Shown piece after piece: positions 7,869 to 17,344 of a stretch of DNA of 64,000 bases (position 1 is its first letter; the number at the start of each line of letters is the position of its first letter). The position numbers and the translations under genes were made by a program. The notes under the pieces were generated by a model that saw nothing but the letters and a program-made list of their open reading frames with translations, was not told where the DNA came from and ran no database searches. The stretch lies in contig CAJTNI010000007.1 in NCBI GenBank assembly GCA_910577945.1, forward strand, positions 1-64,000, in the 5' to 3' direction. Origin of the DNA: an uncultured Christensenella sp. GTDB taxonomy: Bacteria > Bacillota > Clostridia > Christensenellales > Pumilibacteraceae.

Positions 7869-9464
7869 ATGAAAAACTTAGGCGTAATGCTCGACTGCTC
7901 GCGCGGCGCGGTATATACCGAGTCGGCGCTTAAAAAATTCGTCGACACGCTCGGCCGCATGGGCTATAACTCGTTGCAGCTGTATACCGAGGATACCCTA
8001 CGCGTCGAGCCGTATTTCGGCTATCTCCGCGGCGCGTACTCGACGGACGAAATACGGCGCGTCGACGCGTACGCAAAGGAACGGGGCATAGAACTAATCC
8101 CCGCCGTGCAAACGCTCGCGCATTTAAAAGGCGTTACGCGTTGGCGCGAGTATTCCGACGTAACCGACACGGGCAATATCCTGCTCATGGGCGACGAGCG
8201 CACATATGAGCTAATCGACAATATTTTTGCGGCGTGCCGCAAAGCGTATTCTACGAAGCGCATAAATATCGGCATGGACGAAGCGTACCTCGTCGGGCGC
8301 GGGAAATACGCGGATATTCACGGAAACGCGGACAGAATGACCGCAATGCTCAATCACCTCGAAAGAGTGTGCGGGCTGGCGGAAAAGCACGGCTTTAAAC
8401 CGATGATGTGGTCGGATATGTTTTTCCGCATCGCAAAGCTCGATTATTACTCGGACAAGCGCCGCGAGCTTGCCAAGGACGCCGTAGCGCGCGTACCGAA
8501 AAACTTGGACTTGATTTATTGGGATTACTATTCGAGCAATTACGCCGCTTACGACGCGACGATAAAAACTCACAAGCAGTTTAACAACGATATAGTATTC
8601 GCGGGCGGCGCGTGGTGTTGGAGCGGAATAACGCCGCACAACAAGTACAGCATTCGCAATACCCAATCGGCTATAAAGGCTTGCAACGCAAACGGCGTCG
8701 ACGACGTAATAATAACCGTATGGAAGGACGACGGCGCGGAAAGCTCGCTGTTTTCGGTTTTGCCCGCGCTGTTCTTTGCCGCCGAGTATTACAAAGGCAA
8801 TTTCGACGAGACCGACATAAAGGCGAAGTTCGAAAAGCTCGTCGGAATACCGTGCGACGGTTTTTTGGCATTGGATATGCCCGACTTGACGGACGGCGAA
8901 TACACAAACTCGAACCCCACGAAATACATGCTGTTTTCGGACCTGTTTTTGGGCTGGCTCGACGGCACGGTGGATATAGCCAAAAGCGATACGTTCGACA
9001 AGGCGAAGACCGAGATAGACAAATACGCGGACAATAAAGATTACGGCTATATATTCGCAACCGCAAGCGCGTTATGCAACGTAATGAGTATAAAGTACGC
9101 GCTCGGCGTTCGTACGCGCAATGCGTACAAATCGAGAGACAAAAAAGCGATAAAACGCATCGTAAGCGAATACGACGAGCTGTATAAGCGCGTAGAAGCC
9201 TTGTACGACGTTTTTAAAGCGCAATGGGACAGAGAGTGCAAGCTAAACGGCTTCGAGCATCACGACGCGCGGTACGGCGCGCTCTTAATGCGCATAAAGC
9301 ATTGCCGACAAATACTGAACGACTACGCAAGCGACAAGACGGAAAACATTCCCGCGCTCGACGAGGATATTTTGCCGCCGCACACCGTCGACGCGCCGCT
9401 CGGAAAAACGGTCAATTTCAATAATTGGGCTATGACGGCGCTCGTAAAGCATGCCGACGATTAG
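7869..9464 (+). CDS. GH20 beta-N-acetylhexosaminidase
   Basis: The 531-residue protein has a GH20 barrel from the N-terminus: the strand with LQLYTED, then the catalytic Asp-Glu pair in GMDEAYL near residue 138, and a late WCWSG strand. GH20 enzymes release terminal GlcNAc or GalNAc by substrate-assisted catalysis. There is no signal peptide, so it is probably cytoplasmic and acts on imported oligosaccharides or muropeptides, as GcnA-like enzymes do. A GCGGGATT stretch precedes the ATG. It is followed 9 bp later by ppx. NagA and NagB are encoded at 33.6-35.4 kb and could use its product. Confidence 0.88.
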   Translation: MKNLGVMLDCSRGAVYTESALKKFVDTLGRMGYNSLQLYTEDTLRVEPYFGYLRGAYSTDEIRRVDAYAKERGIELIPAVQTLAHLKGVTRWREYSDVTDTGNILLMGDERTYELIDNIFAACRKAYSTKRINIGMDEAYLVGRGKYADIHGNADRMTAMLNHLERVCGLAEKHGFKPMMWSDMFFRIAKLDYYSDKRRELAKDAVARVPKNLDLIYWDYYSSNYAAYDATIKTHKQFNNDIVFAGGAWCWSGITPHNKYSIRNTQSAIKACNANGVDDVIITVWKDDGAESSLFSVLPALFFAAEYYKGNFDETDIKAKFEKLVGIPCDGFLALDMPDLTDGEYTNSNPTKYMLFSDLFLGWLDGTVDIAKSDTFDKAKTEIDKYADNKDYGYIFATASALCNVMSIKYALGVRTRNAYKSRDKKAIKRIVSEYDELYKRVEALYDVFKAQWDRECKLNGFEHHDARYGALLMRIKHCRQILNDYASDKTENIPALDEDILPPHTVDAPLGKTVNFNNWAMTALVKHADD

Positions 9465-9473
9465 GATGGGTTT

Positions 9474-10322
9474 ATGAACGACAAATCAAACGCGCCGCGT
9501 CGCGCGGCAATAGATATCGGCTCGAACTCCGTTCGGCTCGCCCTGTCCGACGGCACCGTGCTGTCGGTTATAACAAAGCTCGCCGACGGCATAGAACGCA
9601 GCGGCAGACTGTCCGAAAGCGGAGTAAAAGCGACCGTCGCCGCGCTCGCCCGCTTTGCCGAGGAATGCGGCGACTGCGAGCGCGTTACGGCGTTTGCCAC
9701 CGAGGCGGTGCGGCGCGCCGCGGACGGCGCGGAATTTTGCGCGACGGTCAAAGCCGCGACGGGGCTGGACGTAACGGTAATCTCGCCCGAGGAGGAAGCG
9801 CGGCTTGCGCTCGTCGGCGCGACCAAGCCGAACGGCGCGGTCACGGTGTGCGACCTCGGCGGCGGCAGCATGGAGCTGATTTCGTCGGCGGACGGCGCGA
9901 CCGTGGAATACGCGAAAAGCCTGCCGCTCGGCGTGGTGGTGTTAAAGAACAAGTACGGCGGCGATTATCGCAGACTGACCGACGACGTGCCCGAGCTGTT
10001 GAAGGGCTACGGCAAGGTCGCAAGCTACCCGCTCGTGCTGTCGGGCGGCAGCGCGTGCGCGATTGCGGCGGGACTTTTGAATCTCGCCGTGTACGACAAG
10101 ACCGAAATCGACGGCGCGCATTTTACGGCGCGGCGGCTGGACGATTTTATGCCCATATTGTTGAGCCCAAAGCTCGCCGTGCTCCGCCCCGTATGCGCGC
10201 GACGCGCGGACACCATTCCGTACGGCGCGATTGCGCTGCGCGCTCTCATCGGCTATACGGGCGCTACCGATTTTTACGTGTCCGACTCGGGCAACCTGCA
10301 AGCGGTATTAAAAAGCACTTAA
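9474..10322 (+). CDS. ppx: Ppx/GppA family phosphatase
   Basis: The 282-residue protein has the ASKHA-fold phosphate loops of exopolyphosphatase/pppGpp phosphohydrolase: IDIGSNSVRL near residue 12, FATEAVRRA with EEEARLA, and the second loop CDLGGGSMEL. Only the N-terminal Ppx-GppA core is present, as in short Firmicute versions. It could degrade polyphosphate or pppGpp; the sequence does not decide. AGGATGG-type SD overlaps the end of the GH20 gene. Confidence 0.88.
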   Translation: MNDKSNAPRRAAIDIGSNSVRLALSDGTVLSVITKLADGIERSGRLSESGVKATVAALARFAEECGDCERVTAFATEAVRRAADGAEFCATVKAATGLDVTVISPEEEARLALVGATKPNGAVTVCDLGGGSMELISSADGATVEYAKSLPLGVVVLKNKYGGDYRRLTDDVPELLKGYGKVASYPLVLSGGSACAIAAGLLNLAVYDKTEIDGAHFTARRLDDFMPILLSPKLAVLRPVCARRADTIPYGAIALRALIGYTGATDFYVSDSGNLQAVLKST

Positions 10323-10423
10323 TCGAAAGCAGCAAAAAATATTCCCATTATGCCCCCGCAAATATTTACCGCAGCACCCATAGAAAAATTAAAACGCTTT
10401 ACTTTAAGTTAAACGAGGCTTAT

Positions 10424-10904
10424 ATGCTGAAAATAAGTTTGATGTCGACGAACGATACGGAAAACGTTCTTAAAATGATGCGGGTGTTTTATGCTTCGCA
10501 GGCGGTCGCGACAAACGGTTCGGAAGAAATTTTCCGTAACGTGTAACGATATAAATAATTGCGTCGGCGACTGCCCTTTTCCGGAAGGATATGTATTCTC
10601 ATATAATAATTCGGTAGCGGGATATGCTATGGTCGCAAAAAGCTTTTCTACCGAATTCGGCAAGCCTTGTATTTGGATTGAAGATATTTTTGTCAAACAG
10701 GAGTTTCAAGGCAAGGGAATCGGAACGAGATTTTTAGACTATATCGAACAAAAATATCCGAACCGCATTTTTAGGCTCGAAGTCGAAAAATATAATCGCA
10801 ACGCAATTAAATTATATAAAAAAAGCGGTTATGATTTTCTCCCGTATATGGAAATGAAAAAAAGATGTAAAACCTTAGAATATAAATATCGGACGCAATA
10901 TTAA
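10424..10904 (+). pseudogene. GNAT acetyltransferase, frameshifted
   Basis: The ATG at 10424 opens a GNAT reading frame that stops at 10544-10546. The rest of the domain continues in another frame to 10904 and contains the acetyl-CoA loop EFQGKGIGTRFL and the C-terminal NAIKLYKKSGY. At the break a 7-nt near-duplication (10535-10541 and 10542-10548, one base different) shifts the frame. Removing one copy rejoins the two halves as one protein of about 158 residues. The gene is clearly more AT-rich than its neighbours, which suggests transfer. Substrate unknown. Confidence 0.8.
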
Positions 10905-10966
10905 ATAATACGATAAATTTTAATTTATCTTTGTAATAACATGCAGTCAAAAGCTCTCTGACAAAT

Positions 10967-11009
10967 GAAACGCACCGCCAAAGCGTATATGACTTTGGGG
11001 GTGCGTTTC
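10967..11009. terminator. Bidirectional terminator hairpin
   Basis: A 17-bp stem with one mismatch (arms begin GAAACGCACC and end GGTGCGTTTC) closes a 9-nt loop. It lies between the plus-strand acetyltransferase and the minus-strand gerQ-like gene. Confidence 0.75.
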
Positions 11010-11073
11010 TTCCATATGCGAAGCGCGTCTAAATATGCGCGGTTTATTGCGTGCGGCGGCGCGCAAGCGCGCG

Positions 11074-11322
11074 TTAAAAAAACGTTACGAACTTAATCGA
11101 ATAGATATCGCACAGATACACCTTATCGGCGCAGGTCACGCCCACGTACGTTTCGCCGACTATGTACAGGTCGCCCGTTATAGACTGCAACGCGCCGTTA
11201 AACAGCGAAATCTCGATTTTTACCCGCCTGCCCATATTGGCGGCGAAAAGCTGTTTAAACGTGCCGACGTTCGCGGGCGAGTTTAAATCGGGCGCGGGCT
11301 CGGGAAAATTGATGTCTTGCAT
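11074..11322 (-). CDS. GerQ-like spore coat/germination protein
   Basis: The 82-residue protein has a short disordered N-terminus and a small beta domain (about residues 22-82) whose pattern, 'YIVGETYVGV ... VYLCDIYSIKFV', resembles the C-terminal half of GerQ. GerQ is cross-linked in the spore coat and is needed for CwlJ to localise. Similarity alone is weak, but the gene lies just downstream of a CwlJ-type hydrolase, exactly as in the cwlJ-gerQ operon of Bacillus. AGGAGGT precedes the ATG at 11322. Alternative: an unrelated small Sm-like beta protein. Confidence 0.6.
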   Translation of the reverse strand: MQDINFPEPAPDLNSPANVGTFKQLFAANMGRRVKIEISLFNGALQSITGDLYIVGETYVGVTCADKVYLCDIYSIKFVTFF

Positions 11323-11422
11323 ATAATATACCTCCTATATTGACAAAACAGTGCCGATATCGCGCGGGCTTGCGCGCGCGGCAATACGTTGGCGCAACGC
11401 GTACGGGGGCGACCCCGCAGCG

Positions 11423-11899
11423 TCACGTCGAATAGTAGCTGCTCGTAGGCGCGTAAAAGCAGTGGTTGCCTATGCGCGTGAGAAAATACCCGTTTTCGTT
11501 GGGAAAGTTGGGACGGCAGTAGTCCGAATACGGATTGAAAAACCACAGCGCGTCGCCCACCTCGGCAAGCTGCTCGCCCGCGAGCGCGCGGCGCGCAATG
11601 TCGTAGTGAATGCCGTCGGGGGATATGTAATAAATGCTTTGCGGCTGGTTGGTCGCGCATTCGAACTGCCGCGGCGCAAAGACCACGTCGTTGACAGAAT
11701 TGTATCTGCCGTACTCGCCCGTGCCCTGTCGCACCCTGTTCATAACGACGGTGGCTACGGCGCGCATGCCGATATCGCCTTCGCCGCCCGCCTCGCACTT
11801 GATTAGCCTTGCCAAAAGTTCAAGTTCACCCATACCGTACTTATATATGCGCGCAAGCAAAAACGGGTGAACGATTTGTTCGCCCGTTTTTAAGCACAT
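11423..11899 (-). CDS. cwlJ: CwlJ/SleB-type spore cortex hydrolase
   Basis: The protein matches the Hydrolase_2 (SleB/CwlJ) domain: LLARLIKCEAGGEGD with the catalytic Glu, VVMNRV, and the late HCFYAP segment. There is no signal peptide and no PG-binding domain, so it is CwlJ-like rather than SleB-like. CwlJ degrades muramic-lactam cortex during germination. The start is uncertain: the longest frame begins at 11899 (158 aa), while an ATG at 11833 gives 136 aa, closer to known CwlJ proteins. Neither has a clear SD. A gerQ-like gene follows 100 bp later. Confidence 0.85.
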   Translation of the reverse strand: MCLKTGEQIVHPFLLARIYKYGMGELELLARLIKCEAGGEGDIGMRAVATVVMNRVRQGTGEYGRYNSVNDVVFAPRQFECATNQPQSIYYISPDGIHYDIARRALAGEQLAEVGDALWFFNPYSDYCRPNFPNENGYFLTRIGNHCFYAPTSSYYST

Positions 11900-11918
11900 T
11901 CGTATTATGCGAGTATAT

Positions 11919-11937
11919 CGCGGGCGTATTGCCCGCG
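11919..11937 (-). terminator. GC-rich hairpin after the 842-aa lipoprotein gene
   Basis: Arms CGCGGGC and GCCCGCG close a 5-nt loop just past the stop codon at 11943. No T run follows on the minus strand, so it may slow or protect the transcript rather than end it. Confidence 0.4.
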
Positions 11938-11942
11938 GGCTT

Positions 11943-14471
11943 TTATTCCGCAGCCTCGACCTTAACGTAGTCGGCGGTTTCGTACGTGACGGTTATGCCG
12001 TCCGCGCCGTACTTGACTACGCCGACGAACGTCGCGTCGTAAAGCTCGCCCGCCTCCTCGAACCTGTTCGTGCCGCTGAAATTCAGCTCCGCGCTCTCGG
12101 CGGCGACAACCGCGTACCGCGACAGACAGTCGTATCCGTTGCCGTTCGCCTTGTACAGCGACAGTCTGAGCTTGTATTCCTTGCCGACGCTTACGCCCAA
12201 GGCTTTGAGCGTTATTTTATCGAACGCGCATTCGAGCGCGGTCTCGCCGACGCTGCCCGTAACCGCCGCCAGCTCGATGATTTCGCCCGCGCCGTCTAAC
12301 GACAACACTATTTTATACTCGTCGCCGACGTTGAGGAACGGCGTTTGCGCGTACTCGAACGCCACGCTCGCAAAGTCGAACGTGAGCGCGTCGGCATCGT
12401 ATGCGGGCGAGCCCGTTTGCTCGGGCGCGATAGCGGGCAGCGTTTTTTCCGAATATACGTCCGTCACCGTAATCGCGGCGCCGCAAGCCACAGTTCTGCC
12501 CGAAACTACCTCGGCGAGCTTTACCTCCTCGCCCAAATCCTGCGATACGTAGCGCGTGCCCACCGTGGTAAGCTCGCGCGCCGCGCCGCCGTCCAAATAG
12601 CGATAATCGGAAATGCGAATTTCTTTGTCCTCGACGCGCTTGGCGAGATACGCGACAAGCACGTACTTTTTGTTTTGCTCCAAAGCGGGCACTGCCGCGT
12701 CGGCGGCGAACCCGTCGATTGTCACGCCCTCGCGGCTGTACTCGACCGTCTGCGTTTCCAGCTCGATAAGCTCCGAATCGCTCATCAGCGCGACGGTGAG
12801 CGCATAATCGCCGTTTTCCTCGAACAGCACAGACGCGGGTATTTCGCAACGCACGCCCGAAATATCGAGCGTATCGATATCGACCGCGTTTACCGTTCCG
12901 CTTACCCTGATATTTATGTTTTCGTAAATCTCGTTGTTTTCGGTTTGTTCGTCCTGCGCGATTGCCTCGGGCGTGAAAATTCCGTCGTACTCGGCGTTCC
13001 ATTTATCCTTGTCGTAATGTCCGAGCCGCGCGGCGATATCGTCGTACAGCTCGTCGACGGCGTCGTCGGAAAGATACATGTACTCGGGAACGCCGAACGC
13101 CGTCCACCCGCTCAAAAGCGCGTCGAAATCCCAACCGCCGTAGCACAAATAATCCACCGTTTCGGCAAGCTCGGGCTTTAAGGTCAAGCCCCATTTTGCG
13201 AGAAATTCGTCGATTTCAAGACCGTCGTAGAGCGAGCACCAAATTAGCGGCTTTATCGCCTGTCCGGCCGTGTATGTGCTGCCGCGCAAATACCAACCGC
13301 TTTTATTCGTCTCGTCGAAATATTGTTTTTGACTGCCGTCGTATTCGTCGTCGCCGATTTGCAAGCGCAGCCTGTGATTTACTCCCGAGCTTTCGTCGAG
13401 ATAGTAAAACGCCCTATCCCAACCGTCGATTGCGTAAAGATTAAGCTCCAAGCTGTGTTCGCCGTTATTATATTGAATATTTTTCAAAAGCACGCCGCCC
13501 GACGCGTCGTACACGTCGAAGCGCGCGGTCGAAAATTTCGCTTCTTCCAAGTCGTATTCGATTACAATCGGCTTACCCTCGTACTCCGTTATAATCGTTT
13601 TCTTGCGCATCTTTAATCCGTCGTCGCCGTCCTGCATATATTGCTTGGTAACGGCGCGCTCCTCGGAGCTCAAATCCGCTTGCAGCAAATACCTGTACTC
13701 TATCCCCATGTCGCAGTAGGGTTCGTTGTACGCGCACGTCCAACTTTCGTCCTCGACGTAATCGACGGAAAACGACATAACCGTACCGTTGTCGTTATTG
13801 TAAATCGCGTAAGTGCCGCCGACGGTCATTTTGCCCAAATAATTGTATGCGCACCGTATTATCTGATATACCGTTTGGTTGCCCGAATCGTAGCGCTGTT
13901 CTATCGTGACCGCGTCGTTTTCCTTGTCGTACGTCACCTTGAAATCGCAAAAATTTTCGGGCGCGGCAACCCATACGCCAAGCTGACGACACACTTCGAG
14001 CGCATCGTCCTTCGTGGTCTTAAACATGGCTATCGTGTTATCGACGAACGTAATTTGCTGCCCGTAGTGCGCGTCGTAATCGCTCACGCTGTCGCTAGAC
14101 GGCGTCGTCACGTCCACGACTTCCCTATCCGCATCCGCACGCGCGCCGCCGTTACGCCGCGCCGCCGCCGTCGAGCCGCCTATATTTTCCACCCCGCTCA
14201 TATCGGGCAAATCCTCGACGCCCTGCGCAAGAGTCTTGGCCCTGTCGAGCAGGGTGGCGTGCTCTCCGCCCGGTTGGGGCGGATTCGGGTCGTCGGGATT
14301 TACGGGCGGCTTATCGGGATTATCCGGATTATCGGGCTTGTCGGGGTCGTCGGGCGTGACGACGGGCGGCTTATCGGGGTCGACGGGAACGTCGTTATCG
14401 CACGCGACAAGCCCCAACGACGAGCCTATAAGCGCGCCGCACAACAGCAACGATATGATTTTCTTTTTCAT
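11943..14471 (-). CDS. Large surface lipoprotein of unknown function
   Basis: The 842-residue protein starts with a lipoprotein signal (MKKKI, hydrophobic core, lipobox LVAC, Cys near residue 24). A Pro/Asp-rich linker with repeated PDNPDKP-like units follows (about 28-68) and would span the cell wall. The rest is beta-rich, with no catalytic motif that I recognise; the C-terminal third may hold Ig-like modules. It is transcribed alone from a promoter about 230 nt upstream. It could be a substrate-binding or adhesion protein, but nothing in the sequence proves this. Confidence 0.8.
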   Translation of the reverse strand: MKKKIISLLLCGALIGSSLGLVACDNDVPVDPDKPPVVTPDDPDKPDNPDNPDKPPVNPDDPNPPQPGGEHATLLDRAKTLAQGVEDLPDMSGVENIGGSTAAARRNGGARADADREVVDVTTPSSDSVSDYDAHYGQQITFVDNTIAMFKTTKDDALEVCRQLGVWVAAPENFCDFKVTYDKENDAVTIEQRYDSGNQTVYQIIRCAYNYLGKMTVGGTYAIYNNDNGTVMSFSVDYVEDESWTCAYNEPYCDMGIEYRYLLQADLSSEERAVTKQYMQDGDDGLKMRKKTIITEYEGKPIVIEYDLEEAKFSTARFDVYDASGGVLLKNIQYNNGEHSLELNLYAIDGWDRAFYYLDESSGVNHRLRLQIGDDEYDGSQKQYFDETNKSGWYLRGSTYTAGQAIKPLIWCSLYDGLEIDEFLAKWGLTLKPELAETVDYLCYGGWDFDALLSGWTAFGVPEYMYLSDDAVDELYDDIAARLGHYDKDKWNAEYDGIFTPEAIAQDEQTENNEIYENINIRVSGTVNAVDIDTLDISGVRCEIPASVLFEENGDYALTVALMSDSELIELETQTVEYSREGVTIDGFAADAAVPALEQNKKYVLVAYLAKRVEDKEIRISDYRYLDGGAARELTTVGTRYVSQDLGEEVKLAEVVSGRTVACGAAITVTDVYSEKTLPAIAPEQTGSPAYDADALTFDFASVAFEYAQTPFLNVGDEYKIVLSLDGAGEIIELAAVTGSVGETALECAFDKITLKALGVSVGKEYKLRLSLYKANGNGYDCLSRYAVVAAESAELNFSGTNRFEEAGELYDATFVGVVKYGADGITVTYETADYVKVEAAE

Positions 14472-14704
14472 AATAACTCCTTTGCCGACTCAATCGGCGG
14501 CAAGCTCGGAAAAATCGAATTGTTAAATTCATTTATGTACGTAAGGCACGTACGCGGCGGCGCCTAGGCAGTCGCAGCGATATTTGCTTCGGTTTTGGCG
14601 CATTACAGTCGGCGCATTGCTTTGTCAAAGCCGTTCGCACGTGTCGCAATAAAGCTTTCGCAACTCCGTACTGCCGCTAACCCATAATATAGGCTGCTAT
14701 TCAT

Positions 14705-14733
14705 ATATTAGCACTTGCCGCTGATATTGTCAA
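14705..14733 (-). promoter_or_regulatory. Promoter of the 842-aa lipoprotein gene, long 5' UTR
   Basis: On the minus strand TTGACA (14728-14733), 17 bp and TAATAT (14705-14710) predict a leader of about 227 nt before the ATG at 14471. The interval 14472-14850 holds no gene. I recognise no known riboswitch in the leader. Confidence 0.65.
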
Positions 14734-14850
14734 GAGCGCGGGCAAACTCGGCGGCAAAGCACGCGAGCGACGCAGGCTACGCCTTTCATATATGCCCGTT
14801 TATCCAAAAGCGCCCCGTCGAAATGCTCGGCAAGGCGCTGTTGTCGCGTA

Positions 14851-16116
14851 TCAGTCTTTTTCCTCCGTCTTGATAACCGAAATCTGCACCTCGGCTACGC
14901 GCTTGGGCGTGGAGCGCGTGACGGTGATATGCAAAGCGCCGTAATCGAACGCCTCGCCCGCGACGGGAATTTTTTCCATTTGCTCGGTCACCCAGCCGCC
15001 GACCGACGACGACTCGAATTCCTCCTTGACGTCCGCGTCGAGGTAGTCGAACGTATCGAGCAGCGGCGCGTTGCCGTTCACGACGAAAACGCCGTCGCCC
15101 GTCTTTTTGATAAACTCCTCGACCTCGTCGTGCTCGTCGTAAATCTCGCCGACCAGCTCTTCGAGTATATCCTCCATCGTGACGATACCGCTCGTGCCGC
15201 CGTACTCGTCCACGACGATAGCCATGTGAATTTTGCCCTTTTGCATCATGCGCAGCGCGGCGGAAATCTTCATATTCGCGGACAGACAAACGGTGTTTTG
15301 AATGCACGGCTTAAAGCTCGTCGCGCCGTCGAGCGACGCTATCAAAAAGTCTTTTTCGTGAATAATGCCGATAACGGTGTCTATCGTGCCGCTGTACACG
15401 GGCATGCGCGAGTACCCGTTTTCGCGGAACATTTTGGCCACCTCGTCCATCGACGCGGTGTCGGGTATGGCGGCAACGCCCACGCGGTGCACCATAATGT
15501 CGCCCACGTCCAAATCCTCAAACTCTATCGCCGAGCGGATAAGCTCGGATTCGTGCTCGTCGATACCGCCCTCGCTGTGCGCCGTTTCCACGTACGTCAA
15601 AAGCTCGTCCTCGGTAATGCCCGGCGCTTTTTTGAACTTGAATATTTTAAGTATGAGCTTGCGCCACTGCGAAAAAATCCACGTGAGCGGGAAGAATATG
15701 ACTTCCAAAAACCATATTATGCCGCAAAACGCGCGAACGAAGCCCTCGGGGTGCTCCTTGGCTATCGTCTTGGGCGTTATCTCGCCGAAGATAAGCACCG
15801 CAAGCGTCGTGACGACGGTGGACACCGTGACCGCGGCGGATTGGTTTTTTGTCATTATCGCAACGAAAAATATCGTCGCGAGCGACGTGAGCACGATATT
15901 GACTATATTGTTGCCGATAAGCACGGTCGTAATCAGCTTATCGTAGTTATCTATCATTTTGCCCGCGCGCTTTGCCCACCTTACGCCGTTTGCCTCCAAG
16001 GTGTGCAGCCGCACGCGGCTTACGCTTGTAAACGCGGTTTCCGAGGCGGAAAAGAACGCCGAAAGAAACACGAGGATAATCAGTGCTACTAAAATTCCTA
16101 TCAGATATGGGTCCAT
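14851..16116 (-). CDS. HlyC/CorC (CNNM/UPF0053) membrane protein
   Basis: The 421-residue protein has a CNNM transmembrane domain (about residues 1-195, with FSASETAFTSVSRVRL typical of the family), two CBS domains (about 205-330) and a C-terminal CorC_HlyC domain with the GGW segment. Family members export Mg2+ or are linked to divalent-cation homeostasis. It is a single gene, ending near 14850 with no clear terminator. Confidence 0.92.
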   Translation of the reverse strand: MDPYLIGILVALIILVFLSAFFSASETAFTSVSRVRLHTLEANGVRWAKRAGKMIDNYDKLITTVLIGNNIVNIVLTSLATIFFVAIMTKNQSAAVTVSTVVTTLAVLIFGEITPKTIAKEHPEGFVRAFCGIIWFLEVIFFPLTWIFSQWRKLILKIFKFKKAPGITEDELLTYVETAHSEGGIDEHESELIRSAIEFEDLDVGDIMVHRVGVAAIPDTASMDEVAKMFRENGYSRMPVYSGTIDTVIGIIHEKDFLIASLDGATSFKPCIQNTVCLSANMKISAALRMMQKGKIHMAIVVDEYGGTSGIVTMEDILEELVGEIYDEHDEVEEFIKKTGDGVFVVNGNAPLLDTFDYLDADVKEEFESSSVGGWVTEQMEKIPVAGEAFDYGALHITVTRSTPKRVAEVQISVIKTEEKD

Positions 16117-16338
16117 GAGGACTGCAAAATACTCCTATATAAAGTATATGATTTGTTCCAAAGCACGGCGTCCGTCGATTACGCGGCTAATGCGCAACTC
16201 GCGTAATCGAAATATCGCTCCGTACACTGAGACGAATACAGTATAACATTTATATGCGAGCTTGTCAAGACTTTTTACCGTTTCGCTTTTTTGCCGAGCG
16301 TGCGCGCGCTTTACGGGCAAGCTCCGCCGCGCGGCTCG

Positions 16339-16770
16339 TCACTCGGCGACGACAAAATCGAGCCTTTCGATAAACTCGGGCTTTGCGCCGTCGCCGTCGG
16401 GCAGCATAGGCTCGGGCGGGACTTCGCCGCCGTCGGCATACAAAAACCCCGTCGGCTTGCCGCCGTCGAATATAATTATTATGTAGTAGTTTTTGCCGTC
16501 GTAATCAAAATGCCCGCGGTTTTCGTCCTCCGCCTTGCCTCTCGTCACTTTTACCGACCGCCCGTCTATCGCAATAGTCCTGCCGTCGGTAAAATCGGAA
16601 TAGCCGACTTTAAGCTCGCCGACGGAGGACGCGGCGATATAATCGACTTTTTTCCACGCCGCGTCGTCGTTTTTCTTTACGGAAAAAACGATTATAACGA
16701 CTATAAACGCCGCGAGCAACGCCGCCGCGACCGACACGCAAGCGACGACTATCTTTTCGGTCTTTGTCAT
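16339..16770 (-). CDS. Small membrane-anchored protein, unknown
   Basis: The 143-residue protein has one N-terminal membrane span (about residues 7-30) followed by a KKND... extracytoplasmic domain of about 110 residues that is beta-rich and acidic. I recognise no family. Its ATG overlaps the end of the upstream gene by 4 bp (ATGA), so the two are translationally coupled. It is the last gene of the run 20064-16339. Confidence 0.7.
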   Translation of the reverse strand: MTKTEKIVVACVSVAAALLAAFIVVIIVFSVKKNDDAAWKKVDYIAASSVGELKVGYSDFTDGRTIAIDGRSVKVTRGKAEDENRGHFDYDGKNYYIIIIFDGGKPTGFLYADGGEVPPEPMLPDGDGAKPEFIERLDFVVAE

Positions 16771-17276
16771 AGCGCACCCCGCTTAAAGATTACCGAGCTG
16801 TGCGGCGCGGAGACCTCGCCCGCAAAGAACGCGAGCGCGTCCATTTCGCTCCCGCCGTCCGCGACCGTTTCGCAGCTTATCGTTTTCGCACTATCGCCGT
16901 TATACAGTACAAACGTAAACATGGCGTAATCTGTATTATAGGCGGTATTGACGCCGAGCACGCGGATATCGGTCTTAGCTCCGTCCGCGCTTACCGAAAT
17001 TGCGAGCTTATCGGATAAAGCCGCGAGCGCGGTATCGCCGTCCGCCGTCTCGATATTTATCTCGTAAATTTCGACCGTGACGATACTCGCACCGAAAACA
17101 GCCGCGCAATCGTCCTGCGTTTTATACACCCCCGCGCTTGTGCTGCCGAACGGCTCCCACGCGCCGTCGTTCGGCATAAATATGCACAGGAAAACAATGC
17201 CTATTACAGACAGCGTCGCGACGACCGCAGATATCGCGATTAGTACGCATGCCGTAGTCCTGCCGAGCTTTACCAT
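16767..17276 (-). CDS. Membrane-anchored protein, unknown
   Basis: The 169-residue protein has an N-terminal membrane span (about residues 9-33) and an extracytoplasmic domain. The start at 17276 is fixed by GGAGGGG five nt upstream; the longer open frame reads across intergenic DNA. Its general plan (short Lys/Arg start, single span, beta-rich domain) is like that of the following gene, so the two may be related or partners. Function unknown. Confidence 0.7.
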   Translation of the reverse strand: MVKLGRTTACVLIAISAVVATLSVIGIVFLCIFMPNDGAWEPFGSTSAGVYKTQDDCAAVFGASIVTVEIYEINIETADGDTALAALSDKLAISVSADGAKTDIRVLGVNTAYNTDYAMFTFVLYNGDSAKTISCETVADGGSEMDALAFFAGEVSAPHSSVIFKRGAL

Positions 17277-17344
17277 TGCCGCCCCTCCGTATTTTTTTAC
17301 GATTATATCACAAACGCTCGACTTATTCAATAGCTTTCGGAAAT

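Noticed and set aside
14472..14704. Riboswitch in the long leader of the 842-aa lipoprotein gene
   Set aside because: No known aptamer core could be recognised by eye and no terminator/antiterminator pair was found.
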